This document shows, piece by piece, positions 33,787 through 42,660 of a stretch of 64,000 nt of DNA (positions within the stretch are counted from its first letter, which is position 1; each line of letters begins with the position of its first letter). The stretch is from Holdemania massiliensis. GTDB taxonomy: Bacteria; Bacillota_I; Bacilli_A; Erysipelotrichales; Erysipelotrichaceae. The notes under the pieces were generated by a model, which was not told where the DNA came from, ran no database searches, and saw only the letters and a program-made list of their open reading frames with translations. The position numbers and the translations under genes are program-made. The DNA is taken from contig NZ_JAKNTK010000001.1 in assembly GCF_022440805.1 (NCBI RefSeq), positions 1,984,001 to 2,048,000 of the forward strand, in the 5' to 3' direction.

Positions 33787-34863
33787 ATGAATTCAGAACA
33801 ACGGCTGACGATGATTCAAAGGCTCAGTGATGCCTATGGTGTATCTGGTTTTGAGGATCAGGCCATTGCAGAAGCCCGGCGATGGATTGACTCAGAGCGC
33901 TATGTTATCGCTGAGGATCACATGCGAAATTTAATCATCAAGCCGAAAGCTTTCGGCGGGGAAGTGAAAGTATTGCTGGACGCTCACAGCGATGAGCTGG
34001 GATTTATGGTTCAGGCGATTAAACCGAACGGTACGCTGACATTTCTGCCGTTAGGCGGGTGGGCTGCGAACAATGTTTCAGCGCATAAAGTAAAAGTCAG
34101 AAACCGTCAGGGTGAGTATATCAGCGGCATTGTCGCCGCCAAACCTGTGCATTTCATGACGGAAAGGGAACGTCATGCCGCTTCGGATATCAGCACGATG
34201 GTGATCGATGTCGGCTCGCGTTCCTTCGAAGAAACCCGCGATATTTTTCAAATTGATATCGGCGCTCCGGTGGTGCCGGATGTGGCCTGCGAAATTCAGC
34301 ATGAGCGGGGACTTGTGATCGGCAAAGCGCTGGATTGTCGGATCGGCGTTGCGGCGATGTTGGAAACGCTGGACCAGATTGATCCGGCCGGACACCGCAA
34401 CGCGGTCTGCGCCTGTCTGTCCAGTCAGGAGGAAGTCGGCGACCGCGGAATACAAACGGCACTCCATCAGCTGGAAGCTGATGTTGCGATTGTTTTTGAG
34501 GGTTGTCCGGCTGACGATACCTTTACCGAGGATTGGCTGTGTCAGACTGCGATGGGAAAAGGACCGATGCTGCGGCATATGGATCGGTCGATCATTGCCA
34601 ATCCGCGCTGGATGCGGCAGGTGCTGGACCTGGCACATCAACGTCAGATTCCAGTTCAGGAATCGGTGCGCAGCGGCGGCGGAAATAACGGGGCAATGAT
34701 TCAGCTGAGCCAGCGTGGAATTCCAACGGTTGTCCTGGGCATTCCAGTTCGTTATATTCATTCCCATCACGGCATCGCTTCGCTGGCGGATGTGGAAGCG
34801 GCAGTGGCATTGGCCAAAGCGGTGATCGATACCGTTACGGCCGCCGATGTGGCTGGGCTTTAA
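33787..34863 (+). CDS. M42-family metallo-aminopeptidase
   Basis: A 358-residue peptidase of the glutamyl/deblocking aminopeptidase family, which forms large tetrahedral shells. Metal and catalytic residues are visible: His66 in DAHSDELG, the Asp of KALDCRIG, Glu-Glu in SSQEEVGDRG, and His near the end in YIHSHHG. In the usual KALDDRxG motif the second Asp is Cys here, while the bridging Asp is kept. The SGGGNNGAM stretch is also conserved. It overlaps the next gene by one base. Confidence 0.88.
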   Translation: MNSEQRLTMIQRLSDAYGVSGFEDQAIAEARRWIDSERYVIAEDHMRNLIIKPKAFGGEVKVLLDAHSDELGFMVQAIKPNGTLTFLPLGGWAANNVSAHKVKVRNRQGEYISGIVAAKPVHFMTERERHAASDISTMVIDVGSRSFEETRDIFQIDIGAPVVPDVACEIQHERGLVIGKALDCRIGVAAMLETLDQIDPAGHRNAVCACLSSQEEVGDRGIQTALHQLEADVAIVFEGCPADDTFTEDWLCQTAMGKGPMLRHMDRSIIANPRWMRQVLDLAHQRQIPVQESVRSGGGNNGAMIQLSQRGIPTVVLGIPVRYIHSHHGIASLADVEAAVALAKAVIDTVTAADVAGL

Positions 34864-35843
34864 TGGAATCCCCATGGAGAACGCTGGGACCGATTGACGC
34901 GGTCTTTAAGCGAAACCGCTGGCGGATGATCTTGGGCATTATCCTATTGGCAGGGTCGTTGTCCTCGCCATGGTTGCTTAACCGCATGTTCAAGCCGGCA
35001 GCGCCGATGCCTTTAACTGAGGTAAGGCTGCTCAACGAACGGGCAAAATATGAAATTCAGCTGTGCACTGAAGAATTTGCCAGCGGCAGCGACGGCTACA
35101 AAACCAATCATTATTATTTAGCTTCCGACGGACTGTCATGGCGAATTGTCATGCTGAGTGAGGAAACAGCGAAGCGTTGTCAGCCGATCATTGATTACAG
35201 CTATGGCGAAACACAGATCGCACCGCTGCCGGTTGTGGTTGAAGGTCTGAGCGCGGCCATTCCCGAACAGCTGCAGGAATATGCGCTGGAAGTCGTGCAG
35301 CTGCTGATCGATGAAAATGTTGACATGACCTCGCTGCCGCAGGAAATCGGCGCGATGATGCTGGTGGAAGGGGCACGGCATGCCTTTCCGCTGGCCAATG
35401 TCATGGTTTTGGTCGGGATTGGCATTGCCGGTCTGATTTTGATCCTCAGTGCCCGCGCAAACATAAAAAACGCCCGCATGCAGTTAATCGACGCCGAGGA
35501 AGGCGGGCTGTACGGACAGCTGGCCGAGGATTTTACGCAGGCGGCTTACTATCCTTCTTTTAAGCTGATTGTTCATCACGGTATCCTGCTGGAAACGGGA
35601 AAAACGCTGCGGATCGTGCCGTTGTCGTCGATTCTGCGGCTGCGCTGCCGCCGACGCTTTGAGAGCTTCCAGATGCCGATGATGCTGCTGCAGGTTCAGC
35701 GAACGGAGGAACCCCAGACCTGGACGACGCTGCTCTCCGCCAGAAACAACAGCCGCAGCGTGGATGAAATGAACCGTCTGATCGATCAGCTTCTCAACGA
35801 AGTGCCTACAGCCGTGTGGATTGACGAAGAAACTGACGCTTAA
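34863..35843 (+). CDS. Two-helix membrane protein, unknown
   Basis: A 326-residue protein with one membrane helix near residues 20-42 and another near 178-198. The segment between them would be extracytoplasmic; the C-terminal 125 residues, with a PH-like hydrophobic pattern, cytoplasmic. No family recognised. Its ATG overlaps the M42 stop (TAATG), so the two are coupled. Confidence 0.6.
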   Translation: MESPWRTLGPIDAVFKRNRWRMILGIILLAGSLSSPWLLNRMFKPAAPMPLTEVRLLNERAKYEIQLCTEEFASGSDGYKTNHYYLASDGLSWRIVMLSEETAKRCQPIIDYSYGETQIAPLPVVVEGLSAAIPEQLQEYALEVVQLLIDENVDMTSLPQEIGAMMLVEGARHAFPLANVMVLVGIGIAGLILILSARANIKNARMQLIDAEEGGLYGQLAEDFTQAAYYPSFKLIVHHGILLETGKTLRIVPLSSILRLRCRRRFESFQMPMMLLQVQRTEEPQTWTTLLSARNNSRSVDEMNRLIDQLLNEVPTAVWIDEETDA

Positions 35844-35847
35844 ATCC

Positions 35848-35893
35848 GATCTTTTCCCTTCAGTTCTGCAACGAACAGGGAGAAGATCTTTTA
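35848..35893 (+). terminator. Terminator of the M42 operon
   Basis: GATCTTTTCCCT pairs with AGGGAGAAGATC, followed by TTTTATT. Confidence 0.75.
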
Positions 35894-35977
35894 TTATGCC
35901 TAAGGGAAGCCTTGTCCCTGAGCCGGCGGGATGGTCAAGCTGAAAGATTTCTGCTAGAATAGCAAAGGTGATAAAAT

Positions 35978-37618
35978 ATGAAAGTTGTGCTTACCACGCT
36001 CAACGCCAAATATATTCATAAAAATCTGGCGCTGCGCTGGCTGTATGTCAGCCGAATTCCCGAAGCGGACGTCGAACTGATGGAATTTGTGATTAAAGAT
36101 GATCTGGAACAGATCAGTGATCAAATTGCGCTGCGGAAGCCGGAGGTGATCGGGATATCGGTGTATATTTGGAATGCCCGTCAGACCCGCGCGTGGATCG
36201 CCATCCTGAAGCGTAAGCTGCCGCAGGTTCGGATTTTGATCGGCGGGCCGGAAGTTTCTTATGAGTGCGCCGCCTGGCTGGATACGGGAATTGAGGCCGT
36301 GCTGCGGGGAGAAGGGGAAAAGACATTCTGGCAGGCTGTACGTGGGGATCGGGATATCGACGGCTATGTCAGCCGTGACTACATCAGTCCGGTGGCGTAT
36401 GCCCGGGTTGACCTGAACTGGCTGGAAACGCTGGAGAGTCCGTATTGGCTGGCAATGGACGCCGATTCCATGGCGCATCGCTATCTGTATCTGGAAACAT
36501 CCCGCGGCTGTCCGTATCATTGTGCTTATTGTCTGTCCTCAGCTGACAATCAAGTGCGGATGTTTTCCGAAGATTACGTATTGCGGCAGTTGGCGCCGTT
36601 AGCCAAGCATACCGTCAAACAGGTCAAATTTCTCGATCGAACCTACAACGTCATGCCCCAGCGGGCACTGCGGATTGCGCGCTTTATCGAAACCTTGCCG
36701 CCGCCAATTAATTTTCAGTTTGAAGTCGTCGCCGATACGATCAGTGAAGCGATGCTGGATTTCTTTGAAAAGGAAGCTCTGCCGTCCCGATATCGCTTTG
36801 AAATCGGCGTTCAGTCACTGAATGTCAAAACCCTGGAAGCCGTTTGTCGCAGACAGAATAACCCGCGGCTGATCGAAGTCACCCGCCGATTATTGAACCG
36901 TGGCTACCTCTGTCATCTGGATCTGATCGCCGGGCTGCCCTATGAAGATTTGGCCAGCTTTGAGCGTTCTTACAACGGATTGTTTGCGATTGCCCCCAGT
37001 GAACTGCAGGTGGGCATTCTGAAACTGCTGAAAGGGACGTCGATGATGAATCTTGCGGAAGGATGGCAGATGAAATTTGAATCCCAGCCGCCTTATTCGG
37101 TGTGTGAAACCGCCTGGCTGAGTCCCGCCGATCTTGAGGTTGTAAAATGCGTGGATCTGGCAACCGAAAAGCTGCTCAACAGCAGACGCTGCCGAAAGTG
37201 TTTGCAGGAGGTGTTTCAAGATCATCCGGATTTAAGTCCTTTTGCGTTGATGGCGCGCGCGGGTGCTTTATTGCGCCAACTCCCACATCCGTACCAGCTG
37301 AAAGATCTGTATGAACAGCTGATTGCGGCCTTGCTTGAGGATTTAGAGGCGCAGGAAGCCCAGGCTCGGGTGAATACCGATTATCTGATGCAGTCCGCGC
37401 AGCGTCAAAAACCGCTGGCGATCACGCATGTGAATGCTCAGCAGCGGAAAGAAATCCGCAGAATTTTAGTTCAGCAGATGGATTTTGATGAACAGCAGGT
37501 TTATAATTATACCCAAATTGACTTTGGCTGGCATGCCGGTCAAAGACAGATCCAGATTGTTCTGGCCGACGGAGAGCTGCGGCGGATCTGGATGAATGAG
37601 GAGGTTTTAGAGAAATGA
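35978..37618 (+). CDS. B12-binding radical SAM protein (DUF4080 type)
   Basis: A 546-residue protein. The N-terminal B12-binding-like domain (about residues 1-140) is followed by a radical SAM domain with SRGCPYHCAYCLS (CxxxCxxC, near residue 180), and a C-terminal DUF4080 region with AWLSPADLEVVK. The reaction is unknown. AAAGGTGAT precedes the ATG. It overlaps rdgB by four bases and heads a run of overlapping genes through 39980. Confidence 0.85.
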   Translation: MKVVLTTLNAKYIHKNLALRWLYVSRIPEADVELMEFVIKDDLEQISDQIALRKPEVIGISVYIWNARQTRAWIAILKRKLPQVRILIGGPEVSYECAAWLDTGIEAVLRGEGEKTFWQAVRGDRDIDGYVSRDYISPVAYARVDLNWLETLESPYWLAMDADSMAHRYLYLETSRGCPYHCAYCLSSADNQVRMFSEDYVLRQLAPLAKHTVKQVKFLDRTYNVMPQRALRIARFIETLPPPINFQFEVVADTISEAMLDFFEKEALPSRYRFEIGVQSLNVKTLEAVCRRQNNPRLIEVTRRLLNRGYLCHLDLIAGLPYEDLASFERSYNGLFAIAPSELQVGILKLLKGTSMMNLAEGWQMKFESQPPYSVCETAWLSPADLEVVKCVDLATEKLLNSRRCRKCLQEVFQDHPDLSPFALMARAGALLRQLPHPYQLKDLYEQLIAALLEDLEAQEAQARVNTDYLMQSAQRQKPLAITHVNAQQRKEIRRILVQQMDFDEQQVYNYTQIDFGWHAGQRQIQIVLADGELRRIWMNEEVLEK

Positions 37619-38205
37619 ACAGAATTATTATCGCGTCGGGGAATCAGCATAAAATCGAGGAATTCCGGACTTTGTTTGCCCCGCTGGGGATTCAGGTGAT
37701 CTCCATGCAGGAATGCGGCCAGTTTGAGGAGCCGCAGGAAACGGGGACGACCTTTGCGGCGAATGCCGTGATCAAGGCAGAAGCGTTATGCGCTCAGTTG
37801 GGCTGTGCGGTCATTTCCGATGATTCGGGATTGGAAATCGATGCGCTGAACAAAGAACCGGGTGTGTATTCCGCTCGGTATTTAGGCCATGATACTAGCT
37901 ATGAGATCAAAAATCAAAATCTCATTGAACGCGTTGCCGACCAGGCCGATCGGACCTGCCGCTTTGTCTGCGCGATTGCCTTAGCCCGTCCAGACAAGCC
38001 GACAGAGGTGTTTGAAGGGACCGTTGAGGGCACTGTTGCGTTTGCGCCGAGTGGGGATAAGGGGTTTGGCTACGATCCGATCTTCTTCTATCCGCCGCTG
38101 GGCAAAACGTTGGCTGAGGTCAGTGAAGAGGAAAAAAACGAAGTCAGCCACCGCGGCAAGGCAATGCGGCTGTTAATGGAGTATTTACATCATGAAGAAA
38201 ACTAA
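37615..38205 (+). CDS. rdgB: dITP/XTP pyrophosphatase (RdgB/HAM1)
   Basis: A 196-residue house-cleaning enzyme that hydrolyses ITP, dITP and XTP to monophosphates. ASGNQHKIEEF at the N terminus, ISDDSGLEIDALN, FGYDPIFF and VSHRGKAM are the family motifs. The gene overlaps both neighbours, which implies coupled translation. Confidence 0.95.
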   Translation: MNRIIIASGNQHKIEEFRTLFAPLGIQVISMQECGQFEEPQETGTTFAANAVIKAEALCAQLGCAVISDDSGLEIDALNKEPGVYSARYLGHDTSYEIKNQNLIERVADQADRTCRFVCAIALARPDKPTEVFEGTVEGTVAFAPSGDKGFGYDPIFFYPPLGKTLAEVSEEEKNEVSHRGKAMRLLMEYLHHEEN

Positions 38206-38890
38206 TTCCAGGCTGATCCAGATCGGGCAGGTTGTCTGGTCGGTTGCCCTGATCGCGTTGCTGATTCTGACTTCTGTTGATCTCAACTGTTTCAGCCGGC
38301 CGTTTTATGCGCAGCAGTACCGTGAGCTGAATACCGCCGAAACGATCGGCATGAGCCAGGAAGATCTGGATCTGACAACCAATGTGCTGCTGGATTATAT
38401 CCAGGGCAAGCGTGATCATCTCGAAGTGCAGGCCGTGGTTGGCGGCGAAGTGCAGGAAGTCTTCAATCAGCGGGAAAAGGATCACATGGTCGATGTCCAG
38501 GCGCTGTATCTCAATGCGATGACGGTGCGCAATCTGGCCTTGGTTATCGTCATTGCGGGCGTGGTTGTGCTGGCGGTCAAAAAAAATAAAGCGCTGCGCA
38601 AGCCGACTGCGAAGATGTTTTTGAAAACTTCCGCGGTGCTGATGGGGCTGGCCGGCGCGCTGGCGTTCTATGCCTTTTTGGATTTTAACGAATTTTGGAC
38701 GATGTTCCATCATATTTTTTTCCGCAATGATTTATGGCTGCTGGATCCCAATACGGATATTTTAATTATGATGGTTCCGGAAACCTTCTTCTTTCATCTG
38801 GTATTTCGGATTCTGGGCGGTTTTGCCTTAGGTTATCTGCTTTGTTTGGGATTAGCTTGGTATCAAAGCAAAGGAGGGGTTAAAGCATGA
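38192..38890 (+). CDS. TIGR01906-type integral membrane protein
   Basis: A 232-residue membrane protein with four predicted helices. NCFSRPFYAQQY near the N terminus, a DHMVDVQAL stretch and the LLDPNTDILIMMVPETFF motif fit the TIGR01906 (DUF1461) family of Firmicutes. Function unknown. It starts inside rdgB and overlaps trmL. Confidence 0.8.
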   Translation: MKKTNSRLIQIGQVVWSVALIALLILTSVDLNCFSRPFYAQQYRELNTAETIGMSQEDLDLTTNVLLDYIQGKRDHLEVQAVVGGEVQEVFNQREKDHMVDVQALYLNAMTVRNLALVIVIAGVVVLAVKKNKALRKPTAKMFLKTSAVLMGLAGALAFYAFLDFNEFWTMFHHIFFRNDLWLLDPNTDILIMMVPETFFFHLVFRILGGFALGYLLCLGLAWYQSKGGVKA

Positions 38891-39396
38891 TTCACGTTGT
38901 TTTATACGAACCGGAAATTCCGCAGAATACCGGCAATATCATGCGGACCTGCGTTGCAGCGGGCTGTCGGCTGCATTTGATTGAACCGCTGGGATTTTCA
39001 CTGGACGAACAGAAAATCCGCCGGTCCGGCATGGATTATCGGGATAAGCTACAGATGAGCGTATATCCAAACTGGGATGCTTTCTGCGAAGCGAATCCGC
39101 AAGGGGAGTTTTACTTTTTAACCCGGTATGGAAAACAGCCGCCAGCCAATTTTGACTATACTCAGGCGCAGACAGATATTTATCTGGTGTTTGGCAGGGA
39201 GAGCACGGGAATTCCCAAAGCGATTCTGCGTCCTCATCTCGACCGCTGTGCCCGGCTGCCGATGGTTGCCGATGCGCGCAGTCTGAACTTAAGCAACTGC
39301 GTCGCGATCTGCGTTTATGAGGTGCTGCGGCAGCTGGATTATCCCGGCTTAAGCAAGACTGAACAAATTAAGGGAGAGGATTGGCTGTTGGTATGA
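38887..39396 (+). CDS. trmL: tRNA (cytidine34/uridine34-2'-O)-methyltransferase
   Basis: A 169-residue SpoU-class methyltransferase with a trefoil knot. EPEIPQNTGNIMRTC, FGRESTGIPK and RSLNLSNCVAICVYE are the three family motifs. It methylates the wobble base of tRNA-Leu in characterised members. It overlaps both neighbours by four bases. Confidence 0.94.
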   Translation: MIHVVLYEPEIPQNTGNIMRTCVAAGCRLHLIEPLGFSLDEQKIRRSGMDYRDKLQMSVYPNWDAFCEANPQGEFYFLTRYGKQPPANFDYTQAQTDIYLVFGRESTGIPKAILRPHLDRCARLPMVADARSLNLSNCVAICVYEVLRQLDYPGLSKTEQIKGEDWLLV

Positions 39397-39980
39397 TCAC
39401 GCTGTTCAACCGTCTGCTGCAAACCGAAAAACGGCGGATCTGTGTCCTGTTCTGTATCGGCTGCGGGTGTGCCGCGGTGTTCAGCTTTGCCAATGCGCGC
39501 TTGGGATATTTGTTAGTGCAGCTGCGCAGCGTTGAAGACATCATAGCGCTGACCACGCACGTCTGGGTCGAGCAGACCTGGCTGGGACGGATGATCTTAA
39601 ATCTTTTGGCAACGCCGCTGAACGCTGCCGACTGGCTGAGCAGCGCCTTGCGGGCGCTGGCGGGACCGCAGATTGGCTTTCTTATCGTGACGCTGATGTT
39701 TTCAGCGCAGCGCGGCAAGGATAAAAATATCCGGCGCAAACGCCGGGGCCTGCTGCTGCTGGTTTTCTGCGAGCTATTGACGCTGGTCTTAGGCGGAATC
39801 TTTGTGGCGCAGAGCTATGTGTCGCTGACAACGCTGAAAGCGATTCAAAAATTTGCGTATGCCGGAATTGCGGTCGGCACACTGTCGACGCTGCAGCTGA
39901 TGCTGGCGCTGATTCAGATCCCGCTGGCTTTGTACCATGATTTTTTAGCGCCGGAAAACAAGAAGCAGCAGGTGGACTGA
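39393..39980 (+). CDS. Membrane protein, unknown
   Basis: A 195-residue protein with about four hydrophobic segments (around residues 18-38, 70-100, 115-135 and 155-180). No family recognised. The start at 39393 overlaps the trmL stop; a TTG upstream in the same frame is less likely. Last gene of the overlapping run that begins at 35978. Confidence 0.6.
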   Translation: MITLFNRLLQTEKRRICVLFCIGCGCAAVFSFANARLGYLLVQLRSVEDIIALTTHVWVEQTWLGRMILNLLATPLNAADWLSSALRALAGPQIGFLIVTLMFSAQRGKDKNIRRKRRGLLLLVFCELLTLVLGGIFVAQSYVSLTTLKAIQKFAYAGIAVGTLSTLQLMLALIQIPLALYHDFLAPENKKQQVD

Positions 39981-40001
39981 AAAGGTAAAAAATGGATGAA
40001 A

Positions 40002-40045
40002 GAAAACCGGTGCTCTTTGGCCGCAGAAAGGGGTACCGGTTTTTT
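40002..40045 (+). terminator. Terminator of the rdgB-trmL operon
   Basis: ACCGGTGC.../...GTACCGGT stem with a long loop, followed by TTTTTT. Confidence 0.7.
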
Positions 40046-40063
40046 GATTTGTCAGAAAAACGA

Positions 40064-40096
40064 AAAAAACAGGGATTTTGCCCTGCTTTTTCGGTA
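40064..40096 (-). terminator. Terminator of the DUF3892 gene
   Basis: On the minus strand GCAGGG/CCCTGT, loop CAAAAT, followed by seven T residues. Confidence 0.75.
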
Positions 40097-40142
40097 CCGG
40101 AAGTGGTTGTCCGGCAACCCTGATTGAGTTAAGGAGGAAAAC

Positions 40143-40397
40143 TTAGAACTCTTTCAGGTTAGAGAATTTCGTGTTCGGATCGCCATCGTTCTTAGAACGG
40201 ATGTGCTGCTTTCCATCACGGCCTGTAAACAGCATAGCGCCTTCGATCTTGCCCTGTTCGATAGCTTCGATAGCCATCTCATAGTCATAGACCTTGCCTG
40301 TGTTGGATTTGAATTCACACAGGTTTCCTTCGTTGTTCTTACGAACAGCGACGAAACGTTCTTTGCCGGATTCAGTTTTCTCGTTTTTTCTTGCCAT
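40143..40397 (-). CDS. DUF3892 small protein
   Basis: An 84-residue protein. KNNEGNLCEFKSNTGKVYDYE and AIEAIEQGKIEGAML follow the DUF3892 pattern, a small domain of unknown function. AGGAGGCG precedes the ATG on the minus strand, so translation should be strong. It is divergent to the next gene. Confidence 0.75.
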   Translation of the reverse strand: MARKNEKTESGKERFVAVRKNNEGNLCEFKSNTGKVYDYEMAIEAIEQGKIEGAMLFTGRDGKQHIRSKNDGDPNTKFSNLKEF

Positions 40398-40458
40398 ATT
40401 TATCGCCTCCTGACATTATTCTGAACCCGGTCGTCATAAATATACTTGAGGTGATATT

Positions 40459-41124
40459 GTGAAATTTTGGAAATTCCAAGCTGCCGATCTTTCGACCGTT
40501 CTGATTGACGGTAAACCGCAGGCGCAAAGCGGAGCCCGGATCTTAAGCCCCAGACAGGGCATCGCCGGAGATCAGCTTGCCGGCATCCATGAGGGCGAGG
40601 GCGTTTTCGAGTATCCGATGGATGCAGAGGGCAATGACGGACCTTCGCTGCTGGCGGCGGTTCTGGCTCAGGCTGCCTGGCAGAAACGAACGCATGCTGA
40701 AACGCGTGGGACAATCCGAATTCAGGATCGCTGGATCACGTGGTTTATAGAGAAAAACGGAATCGCCCTGTGCCTGCCCCGGCCGCAGGCTGTCTCTGAT
40801 TTGATCGGCTATTACGGCGATCATGAATGCCGGGGAAAGGGGATTCTGCCCTGGGATCCGCCGGCCCATGCGGTGCATCGCTGGCGCGTTCTTGACGAAC
40901 ACACTTTTTATCTGGATTCCGCCGTACCCATTCAGGGACGGATCTGCAGCAGTCCCGAAGGTGTGGTATGCGCGTACGCCTGTCTGCAGAAAGAAGGACT
41001 AGTTCAGGGAACCGCTTTGGCAATCTGTGAAGGCGGACGGTTCTGGATCCGCCCGCAAGGAAAGGCTTTGATCTTAACTACACCGGTTTTTTTCATCGCT
41101 GAGGGCGCTCTATTTGAAAATTAG
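40459..41124 (+). CDS. Unknown protein, 221 residues
   Basis: No family recognised. The protein has no signal peptide or membrane helix and is rich in Trp and Ala. It starts at GTG after GAGGTG. Paired stretches such as WKFQAADLSTVLIDGKP suggest a small beta fold. The base composition resembles neighbours, so there is no sign of recent transfer. Followed by a small membrane protein gene 39 bases downstream. Confidence 0.55.
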   Translation: MKFWKFQAADLSTVLIDGKPQAQSGARILSPRQGIAGDQLAGIHEGEGVFEYPMDAEGNDGPSLLAAVLAQAAWQKRTHAETRGTIRIQDRWITWFIEKNGIALCLPRPQAVSDLIGYYGDHECRGKGILPWDPPAHAVHRWRVLDEHTFYLDSAVPIQGRICSSPEGVVCAYACLQKEGLVQGTALAICEGGRFWIRPQGKALILTTPVFFIAEGALFEN

Positions 41125-41163
41125 CTGAAAGTCCAGTATAATAGGCAGCAGAGGTGATAGAAA

Positions 41164-41325
41164 ATGATCGAAAACATCAATGACTTTTTATCTGTTGCCT
41201 TTCTCGCCCTTCTTTTGATCATAGCAGTGTTCCAGATCGTCAAGCATTTCAGTTCGCGGCATGCGCGGCATATTATGGATTTGGAACGGGACTACTATAT
41301 CCAGGATTTTGAAGAAGACGAATAG
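41164..41325 (+). CDS. Small single-helix membrane protein
   Basis: A 53-residue ORF. One hydrophobic helix (about residues 9-26, LSVAFLALLLIIAVFQIV) is followed by a His/Arg patch and an acidic tail ending EEDE. AGAGGTGAT precedes the ATG. No family known; the conserved-looking ribosome site and helix make it credible. Confidence 0.6.
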   Translation: MIENINDFLSVAFLALLLIIAVFQIVKHFSSRHARHIMDLERDYYIQDFEEDE

Positions 41326-41376
41326 GAATCCGATCATAAAATCAGACTCAAAACGGCAAACGTACAGGAGGTAAAC

Positions 41377-41859
41377 ATGCTGATTCAGGAAATTACATCT
41401 GCCAATGCCCCGAAAGCCATTGGCCCTTACACACCCGCAGTCAAGCTGGGGGACTTTGTTTATATGTCCGGTCAGATTCCGGTAGATCCCGCAACCGGTG
41501 AAATTGTCGAGGGCGGAATTCAGGAACAGACTCATCAAGTTTTAAAGAACATTGAAGCGCTGTTAGCGGAAATGGATCTGGAAATGCGCCATATCGTCAA
41601 GACAACCGTTTTCATGACAGATTTAGGTGAATTCAATGCCATGAACGAAATTTATGCAACGTATTTCGATCGCCCGTATCCGGCACGTTCCACGGTTCAG
41701 GTCGGGGCTCTGCCAAAAGGGGCTAAAGTTGAAATCGAATGTTTGATCATCGATACGCTGGTTTATGAGCGGCAGATGCAGGGCGGCTGCGGCGGTTGCG
41801 GCGGCGGATGTTCTTCTGAAGAAGGCGGCTGCTGCGGCGGAGATTGCTGCGGGGAATAG
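41377..41859 (+). CDS. RidA-family protein with Cys/Gly-rich tail
   Basis: Residues 1-132 are a normal RidA (YjgF/YER057c) imine deaminase: PKAIGPYTPAVKLGDFVYMSGQ, the Arg in RSTVQVGALPKGAKVEIE, and ECLIID at the end. RidA removes reactive 2-aminoacrylate. Unusually, about 26 residues follow that are almost only Gly and Cys, with CGGCGGGC, CC and CC groups (eight Cys in all), resembling a metal-binding or maturation tail. AGGAGG precedes the ATG. Confidence 0.9.
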   Translation: MLIQEITSANAPKAIGPYTPAVKLGDFVYMSGQIPVDPATGEIVEGGIQEQTHQVLKNIEALLAEMDLEMRHIVKTTVFMTDLGEFNAMNEIYATYFDRPYPARSTVQVGALPKGAKVEIECLIIDTLVYERQMQGGCGGCGGGCSSEEGGCCGGDCCGE

Positions 41860-41931
41860 TTCGGATTTTTCGATTCAGTGTAACGGTTTAAGCTTGGAAA
41901 CGGTTATTTTCGGTGTAAAATTACTGTTTTT

Positions 41932-41957
41932 ACTCTCGCTCAGCGAGAGTTTTTTTA
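41932..41957 (+). terminator. Terminator after the RidA gene
   Basis: CTCTCGC/GCGAGAG stem, loop TCA, followed by eight T residues. Confidence 0.88.
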
Positions 41958-41959
41958 TG

Positions 41960-42184
41960 CTTTTTTAACAGGTAAGAATAACAGAGAAGAATTGATATTG
42001 AAATTCAAGTTCTGAAATTGCTTGGTTCTGTTCGTTGTAAACATTTAATAAACAATGAGATCGAGATCCGATTCTAAGATTTTCAAAAATATTTGCGAAG
42101 ATCGAGAAAAAAACAGGTTTTTTAAAATTTTCTGCAATATTTATAGTGACGAATCATTCACCAATTGCGCTAAAAGGGGAACTT
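41960..42184 (+). other. Intergenic region upstream of the ComK-like gene
   Basis: An AT-rich region without a gene. It contains AAACAGGTTTTTT at 42111-42123, discussed as a possible ComK box, and other A and T runs. A clear sigma-A promoter was not found. Confidence 0.35.
42107..42123. promoter_or_regulatory. Possible ComK box before the comK-like gene
   Basis: AAAA-N5-TTTT is the ComK box of Bacillus. The run here fits it and shares AAACAGG-nn-TTTT with a run before comEA at 59156-59167. A similar string inside the terminator at 40064 shows that chance is possible. Confidence 0.3.
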
Positions 42185-42613
42185 ATGAAAGATTTATTAC
42201 TACTTTATTATGATTCAAAAAAGCACTGTACGATTGCGATTGACAGCGACGGAACCATTTACACACTGCCCGAAAAACCGATTAAGTGGCTGCGTCGCTG
42301 GTGCGTTGAAGCCGGCAGCAGTCTGGAAGGCCGGCTGGAAGGTTATCGTAAAAAAATGGGGATCATTCAGAAGCCCGCTCTGTATGTTGGCGGATATCCG
42401 CCTTGGATTTTCATTCCGACGGTATCCATGGAACGGGATGACTGTGTTTATGTGCGGGCGGACCGAATCCGCAAGATCGGCAATGATCATGGATTGGCTG
42501 TCGTTTATTTTGATACGGGTGTTGTGTATCGGCTGTTAGTCTGTGCCCGGAGTCTGCGTCAGCAGCGCAGCCGCAGTCTGCAGTATTTAAAAACATTGAT
42601 TTGTCTGCGATGA
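42185..42613 (+). CDS. ComK-family competence regulator
   Basis: A 142-residue protein resembling ComK, the master activator of competence in Bacillus. The central block CVEAGSSLEGRLEG, then KPALYVG, then the FIPTVSMERDDCVYVRADRI stretch follow the ComK pattern (GSSxxGRxxG, FPTxSP, CxWI). Overall similarity is low and it is shorter than Bacillus ComK. The start at 42185 follows AAAAGGGG; the frame opens earlier with GTG at 42146 without a site. comEA and comEC occur in the same window at 59203-61616. Confidence 0.75.
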   Translation: MKDLLLLYYDSKKHCTIAIDSDGTIYTLPEKPIKWLRRWCVEAGSSLEGRLEGYRKKMGIIQKPALYVGGYPPWIFIPTVSMERDDCVYVRADRIRKIGNDHGLAVVYFDTGVVYRLLVCARSLRQQRSRSLQYLKTLICLR

Positions 42614-42660
42614 ATCAGATGTTTGCTTTCGTCATAGAATGAAACGATGAGGAGGAAATT

